Positions 60,353 to 64,000 of a stretch of DNA of 64,000 nt are shown here, piece by piece. The notes under the pieces are model-generated. The model was given only the letters and a program-made list of their open reading frames with translations, was not told the origin of the DNA and searched no databases. Position 1 is the first letter of the stretch; every line of letters begins with the position of its first letter. A program made the position numbers and the translations under genes. This DNA comes from Mesohalobacter salilacus. GTDB taxonomy: Bacteria > Bacteroidota > Bacteroidia > Flavobacteriales > Flavobacteriaceae. The stretch lies in contig RRZV01000049.1 of the NCBI GenBank assembly GCA_003931895.1, positions 48,588 through 112,587 of the forward strand, read 5' to 3'.

Positions 60353-60835
60353 ATGTCTAAATTTAAAAAGAAAAAAAGTGGTGATATACCTGCTATATCA
60401 ACTGCATCTTTACCTGATATTGTTTTTATGCTGTTATTTTTCTTTATGGTTGTAACTGTGATGAGAGATACTTCTATAAAAGTTAAAAATAGACTACCAT
60501 ATGCAGATGAAGTTGAAAAGCTTGAAAAGAAAGATTTAATAATGTACATCTATGCTGGTGAACCTTCTGAACGGTATCAATCTGTTGCAGGTACTGAAGC
60601 ACGTATTCAATTAAATGATAAATATGCAAGTCTTAAAGATATAAAGCAGTTTGTATTTGAAGAGCGTCAAGATACTCGTGAAGAGCTGAAACAAGCATTA
60701 ATTGCAGGTTTAAAAGTCGATAAAGAAACCAACATGGGTTTAGTATCAGACATTAAAACCGAATTGAGAGAAGCTGAAGCCCTAAAGATTACTTACATCA
60801 CTAGAAAAGGTGAAGCTTTAAAAAATCTTGAATAG
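60353..60835 (+). CDS. exbD: ExbD/TolR-family protein, second copy
   Basis: This 160-residue protein has the same fold as its neighbour: ISTASLPDIVFMLLFFFMVVTVMR with the span Asp, then a periplasmic domain (DLIMYIYAGEP, GLKVDKETNMGLVSDIKTELREA). Tandem exbD genes are normal in flavobacteria and may form a heteromeric motor. A terminator follows. Confidence 0.92.
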   Translation: MSKFKKKKSGDIPAISTASLPDIVFMLLFFFMVVTVMRDTSIKVKNRLPYADEVEKLEKKDLIMYIYAGEPSERYQSVAGTEARIQLNDKYASLKDIKQFVFEERQDTREELKQALIAGLKVDKETNMGLVSDIKTELREAEALKITYITRKGEALKNLE

Positions 60836-60862
60836 AATATAGATTGATTTTTATAAATTTTA

Positions 60863-60890
60863 AAAAGCACCTAATGTCAGGTGCTTTTTT
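60863..60890 (+). terminator. Terminator of the exb operon
   Basis: Arms AAAAGCACCT (60863-60872) and AGGTGCTTTT (60879-60888) pair over 10 bp around a 6-base loop and end in T. Transcription of the PorT-like gene must start anew. Confidence 0.85.
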
Positions 60891-60900
60891 GTTTTACACT

Positions 60901-60908
60901 TATCTTTG
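60901..60908 (+). promoter_or_regulatory. -7 box immediately before the PorT-like gene
   Basis: TATCTTTG ends 6 bases before the ATG at 60915. By the usual distance from the -7 box, transcription would start at or within a base or two of the ATG, giving a leaderless message. Confidence 0.5.
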
Positions 60909-60914
60909 CTTATA

Positions 60915-61616
60915 ATGAAAGTTACACTTGTTTTTTTTGGATTATTTATATCTTCTATTTTGTGGTCACAGAAGACTCTTGAAAGCCATTTTTCAGAAGC
61001 GGATAGCTTATATAGAGAAGATCAATTTTACATAGGTCTTGGAATAAATTTTTTAGTAAATAAACCAACAGATATGTCCCAGTCTGGTTTTTCTGGCGGC
61101 TTACATTTTGGCTATATCAGAGACATGCCCTTAAATAAAAGAAGAAACGTAGCAATAGGTATAGGTTTAGGCTTGTCTTTCGATACCTATTCGCACAATT
61201 TGTTTATCGGTGAAACTACTTCAGGTGAAACCATTTTTGATGTGATTGATAGTGGCGTTGATTTTGACACAAATAGGTTTTCTACACAAGTTATAGAAAT
61301 TCCAATTCAATTTAGGTGGCGCACATCATCGATAGGGGATGACTCTGCGTTTTGGAGAATTTATACGGGATTTAATATTGGTTATATGTACCACTTTAAA
61401 TCTACATTCGAACAAACAAATAATACAGTTAATCAAACTGACTTAGACGAACTTAACAGAACCACATTTGATTATTACTTTTCATTTGGCAAAAGCAAAA
61501 TCAATTTCTTTTTTAGATACAACCTTAATTCTATCTTTGACGCTAAATTATCTGATACTCAAGAAGAATTAAACCTTAATACGATTAAAGCTGGTGTAGT
61601 TTTTTATATTCTTTAA
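60915..61616 (+). CDS. PorT-family outer-membrane beta-barrel protein
   Basis: This 233-residue protein is read from ATG at 60915; a TTG at 60906 lies inside the -7 box and is rejected. It has a signal peptide (LVFFGLFISSILWSQ), then alternating strands of an eight-stranded barrel (FYIGLGINFLV, GGLHFGYIRDM, VAIGIGLGLSFDTY, WRIYTGFNIGYMYHF, FFFRYNLNSIF) ending AGVVFYIL. It belongs to the PorT-like family and may serve type IX secretion or be a simple porin. Its end overlaps the convergent gene by 4 bases. Confidence 0.88.
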   Translation: MKVTLVFFGLFISSILWSQKTLESHFSEADSLYREDQFYIGLGINFLVNKPTDMSQSGFSGGLHFGYIRDMPLNKRRNVAIGIGLGLSFDTYSHNLFIGETTSGETIFDVIDSGVDFDTNRFSTQVIEIPIQFRWRTSSIGDDSAFWRIYTGFNIGYMYHFKSTFEQTNNTVNQTDLDELNRTTFDYYFSFGKSKINFFFRYNLNSIFDAKLSDTQEELNLNTIKAGVVFYIL

Positions 61617-62221
61617 ACAAACCAGAAGTTTATAAATAACAATTGAGATACAACTCCAAGTATTAGGCCTGTGAGAAGTTCGTGAATTTTATGTGATTTC
61701 ATTGATAATCTGGAGCTCAGCACCCATCCTACAGAAAAAACTGACAAACTTATAATCCATAAATCGTTAATTTGGTAATAAAAACTAAAGCTAATAATAA
61801 AACAGGCAAAACTTGAAATGGCTGCAGCATGAAGACTGATTTTATAATTTAGAAAAGACAAAACCACACATACTAGCCCACAGAAAAAAACAGCAGAAAA
61901 AAAATAAAATGGAATTTTATAAGATATGGGATCAAAAATATAGTTGATGATTACAGCACTAATTGTTGTAAAAAACAACAATGGTAGTCGCCTTTGTTTA
62001 ATGCTTTTTAAATGAAAACTGTCAATTATTCTTAAAGGTTTCAATAAAATTAAAAAAAAAATAGGAACAAAAACAGTTAGCAAAATAACAGCCAATAGTT
62101 TTGCTATTATACTTTCATAGGTAAACATAAAATCAACGTTATAAAAATAAAAGCACATGGCATATGTAGAAAGCCATAAGGGATGAAAGATATACGAACC
62201 TAATTGGAGAAAAGTTTTCAT
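61613..62221 (-). CDS. PAP2-like membrane protein
   Basis: This 202-residue protein has six spans. It resembles the PAP2 phosphatase superfamily by layout: KISLHAAAISSFA with histidine after the fourth span and MKSHKIHELLTGLILGV near the end, but the full catalytic triad cannot be confirmed. If active it would dephosphorylate lipid phosphates. Its start overlaps the rpoN stop by one base. Confidence 0.7.
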   Translation of the reverse strand: MKTFLQLGSYIFHPLWLSTYAMCFYFYNVDFMFTYESIIAKLLAVILLTVFVPIFFLILLKPLRIIDSFHLKSIKQRRLPLLFFTTISAVIINYIFDPISYKIPFYFFSAVFFCGLVCVVLSFLNYKISLHAAAISSFACFIISFSFYYQINDLWIISLSVFSVGWVLSSRLSMKSHKIHELLTGLILGVVSQLLFINFWFV

Positions 62222-63669
62222 TACAACTCTTTTCGAAGTCTCGCCACTGGAATGTCTAAGACCTCTCTATATTTAGCTACTGTTCTTCGTGCGATAGGGT
62301 AACCTTTTTCTTTTAAAGCATCAACAAGTTTTGAGTCGGTAAAAGGTTTTTGTTTGTCCTCTTTATCGATAATACTCTGTAAAATATTTTTTATTTCACG
62401 CGTAGAGACATCATCACCCTCATCATTTTTCATAGACTCAGAGAAAAAATCTTTTATCAGTATAGTGCCATAAGGCGTATCTACATATTTACTATTGGCA
62501 ACCCGTGAAACTGTACTGATGTCCATATCTATTTTTTCAGCCACATCTTTAAGAATCATAGGTTTAAGATTTCTTTCGTCACCAGTTAAAAAATATTCCC
62601 GCTGAATATCCATAATACAAGACATTGTTGATATTAGGGTATTTTGACGCTGTTTAATCGCATCTATAAACCACTTAGCAGAGTCTAACTTTTGCTTAAT
62701 AAAAAGCAATGCCTTCTTTTGATCTTTAGTTTTTAAAGCGTTCTCTTTATAGCTCTTGAGCATATTATTATAATCCCTCGAAATATGCATATGCGGAACA
62801 TTTCTTGAATTTAGAGTTAACTCCAGCTCATCGTTTTTAATTCTAATCGTAAAATCAGGTGTAACCTGATCAACAGGCTTAGACCTCGATGAATAAGAAG
62901 CCCCAGGCTTAGGATTAAGATGTTCAATTTGTTCGATAGCCGCTTTTAATTCTTCATCGGTAAGTTTAAATTTCTGTTTAAGCTTTTCATAATGTTTCTT
63001 AGAAAACATATCAAATGCGTTTTCCAAAATTTCTTTGGCAACTATCACATCCTTATTTTCCTTTTTTCTTTTAAGCTGAATAATAAGACATTCTTTTAAA
63101 TCTTTAGCTCCAACACCAGCCGGATCCAATCTTTGAACAATTTTCAAAACCTTTAAAACCTTTTCCTTAGTCACATAAAGACTCTGCGTAAAAGCCAAAT
63201 CATCAATAATATCCTCAATATCTCTTCTGATGTAGCCCGCTTGATCAATGCTACCAATCAAAAAATCAGCAATCTGCTCTTCCTCGTCATCAAGCCTAAA
63301 CGTATGAATTTGAGATTTCAAATGATCAAAAAACGATTTTCCAGCAGCATAAGGCACCTTATTGTCATCGTCGTCAGCACTATAATTATTAGAGTAGGTT
63401 TTATAACTCGGTATTTCGTCATCACTCAAATACTCATCCACATCAAATTCAGTCTCAATAACTTCGTGCTCATCATCTTGGCTATTGTCCACATCATCAA
63501 AGTTATCTTCTTCTTCCTCTTTACCACTTTCAAGCGCAGGATTTTCCTCAAGTTCCTGTTTAATTTTTTGCTCAAAAGCCAAAGTCGGTAGTTGAATTAA
63601 CTTCATCAGCTGAATCTGTTGAGGAGACAACTTTTGAGATAATTTTTGACTGAGTTGTTGCTTTAACAT
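62221..63669 (-). CDS. rpoN: RNA polymerase sigma-54 factor
   Basis: This 482-residue protein has an N-terminal activator-interacting region (QKLSQKLSPQQIQLMKLIQLPTL truncated here as QKLSPQQIQLMKLI), an acidic region (about 48-95), the core-binding domain (ADFLIGSIDQAGYIRRDI, LQRLDPAGVGAKDLKECL), the helix-turn-helix (DISTVSRVANSKY) and the RpoN box ARRTVAKYRE. It needs an enhancer-binding ATPase, none of which is in the window. Its targets would carry GG-N10-GC promoters. Confidence 0.96.
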   Translation of the reverse strand: MLKQQLSQKLSQKLSPQQIQLMKLIQLPTLAFEQKIKQELEENPALESGKEEEEDNFDDVDNSQDDEHEVIETEFDVDEYLSDDEIPSYKTYSNNYSADDDDNKVPYAAGKSFFDHLKSQIHTFRLDDEEEQIADFLIGSIDQAGYIRRDIEDIIDDLAFTQSLYVTKEKVLKVLKIVQRLDPAGVGAKDLKECLIIQLKRKKENKDVIVAKEILENAFDMFSKKHYEKLKQKFKLTDEELKAAIEQIEHLNPKPGASYSSRSKPVDQVTPDFTIRIKNDELELTLNSRNVPHMHISRDYNNMLKSYKENALKTKDQKKALLFIKQKLDSAKWFIDAIKQRQNTLISTMSCIMDIQREYFLTGDERNLKPMILKDVAEKIDMDISTVSRVANSKYVDTPYGTILIKDFFSESMKNDEGDDVSTREIKNILQSIIDKEDKQKPFTDSKLVDALKEKGYPIARRTVAKYREVLDIPVARLRKEL

Positions 63670-64000
63670 CTAAAATTGTTTATCATAAAAATACAAAAAA
63701 AGCCTATTCAACAACCCATTTAACAAAGCTTTTCTAAAAATAATTATGGGCTTCGAGCGGGCTGTCCGCTATATCTTTTTGCGGCTTGGCAAGTCTCAGT
63801 AAGCCTTTTGAGCGTGCCACTAACGGCAGCACACACAAAAGGCAACTTCGCTAAGTCAATCCACAAAAAGGATGCCACTCCTATCCCTAAGCCAAGAGCA
63901 CAAGCCTACAAAAAATTTATAATAAGAAAAATGATTTAAAAATCATTGTTGTCCGATAAAAATCTAAACTACTAAAAAAATCTTTTTTATTACCTAATTT
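63670..64000. other. Intergenic region upstream of rpoN
   Basis: No gene is visible to the window end. The stretch holds the second copy of the dispersed 150-bp palindrome; outside it only AT-rich sequence is seen, with no clear promoter for rpoN. Confidence 0.6.
63758..63910. repeat. Dispersed ~150-bp imperfect palindrome, copy B
   Basis: It shares with copy A the start CGGGCTGTCCGCTATATC, the segments AAGTCTCAGTAAGC and AACTTCGCTAAG, and the end AAAAAGGATGCC...CTATCCCTAAG. The central loop differs (GCCACTAACGGCAGC against ACCGCTTTATGGCGGC) but remains self-complementary, which suggests that the fold is what is conserved. Confidence 0.75.

Overview
The window reads as one contig of an AT-rich flavobacterium (Bacteroidota, probably Flavobacteriaceae; the genus cannot be fixed from sequence alone). 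The evidence is the gene content: DUF4270 lipoprotein beside glmS, panC/panD beside a short starch-synthase-like gene, split atpD-atpC, PorT-like and DUF5687 proteins, and an ECF sigma/FecR/STN-TonB receptor cascade. Recurrent TAnnTTTG promoter boxes and the lack of obvious Shine-Dalgarno sites agree with this.

Positions 1 to about 21,040 are an integrated mobile element whose left end lies outside the window. Its right end is a tyrosine recombinase gene (19761-21041, minus) next to an initiator tRNA-fMet gene (21086-21158, minus). The element starts with a replication-like block: a winged-helix initiator candidate whose own 5' end carries helically phased GCAACA repeats, small proteins, and an orphan C5 cytosine methyltransferase with a second conserved protein in another frame of the same DNA. 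It continues with about 20 mostly tiny genes, many membrane-anchored: a transglutaminase-like protein, a beta-rich capsid candidate followed by a strong terminator, an annexin-like protein, a GH108 lysozyme with a C-terminal membrane anchor, a repeat-bearing fibre, and a run of small membrane proteins coupled by ATGA overlaps. It ends with a 1603-residue polyvalent protein (ArdC-like, zinc peptidase, ParB-like, RNase-fold and P-loop ATPase parts). No terminase, portal, tail or conjugation gene is visible. The best inference is a tailless, membrane-containing temperate virus of an undescribed type.

Positions 21,042-64,000 are chromosomal. Blocks in order: tRNA-fMet with a degenerate second copy; MerR regulator and M23 peptidase; alaS, phosphoesterase, PPK2; a broken HigB toxin with intact HigA-like antitoxin; hpt, adk, hydrolase, engB, GxxExxY, recX; pepD, xth, OmpA lipoprotein; TonB receptor/FecR/ECF sigma; two lipoproteins including a three-domain fasciclin protein; radA, esterase-like, YbhN-like, panD, panC; starch-synthase-like, DUF4270, glmS; atpD, atpC; an ABC exporter pair and regulator; trhO; an exbB-exbD-exbD-porT cluster; rpoN.

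The chromosome also carries several families of short palindromic repeats. One, a GC-rich palindrome, is inserted in frame inside alaS. Related palindromes interrupt the degenerate tRNA. About 150-bp imperfect palindromes recur at 28.8 and 63.8 kb, and CATTAAG-type repeats flank the GxxExxY gene and supply the C-terminus of pepD.
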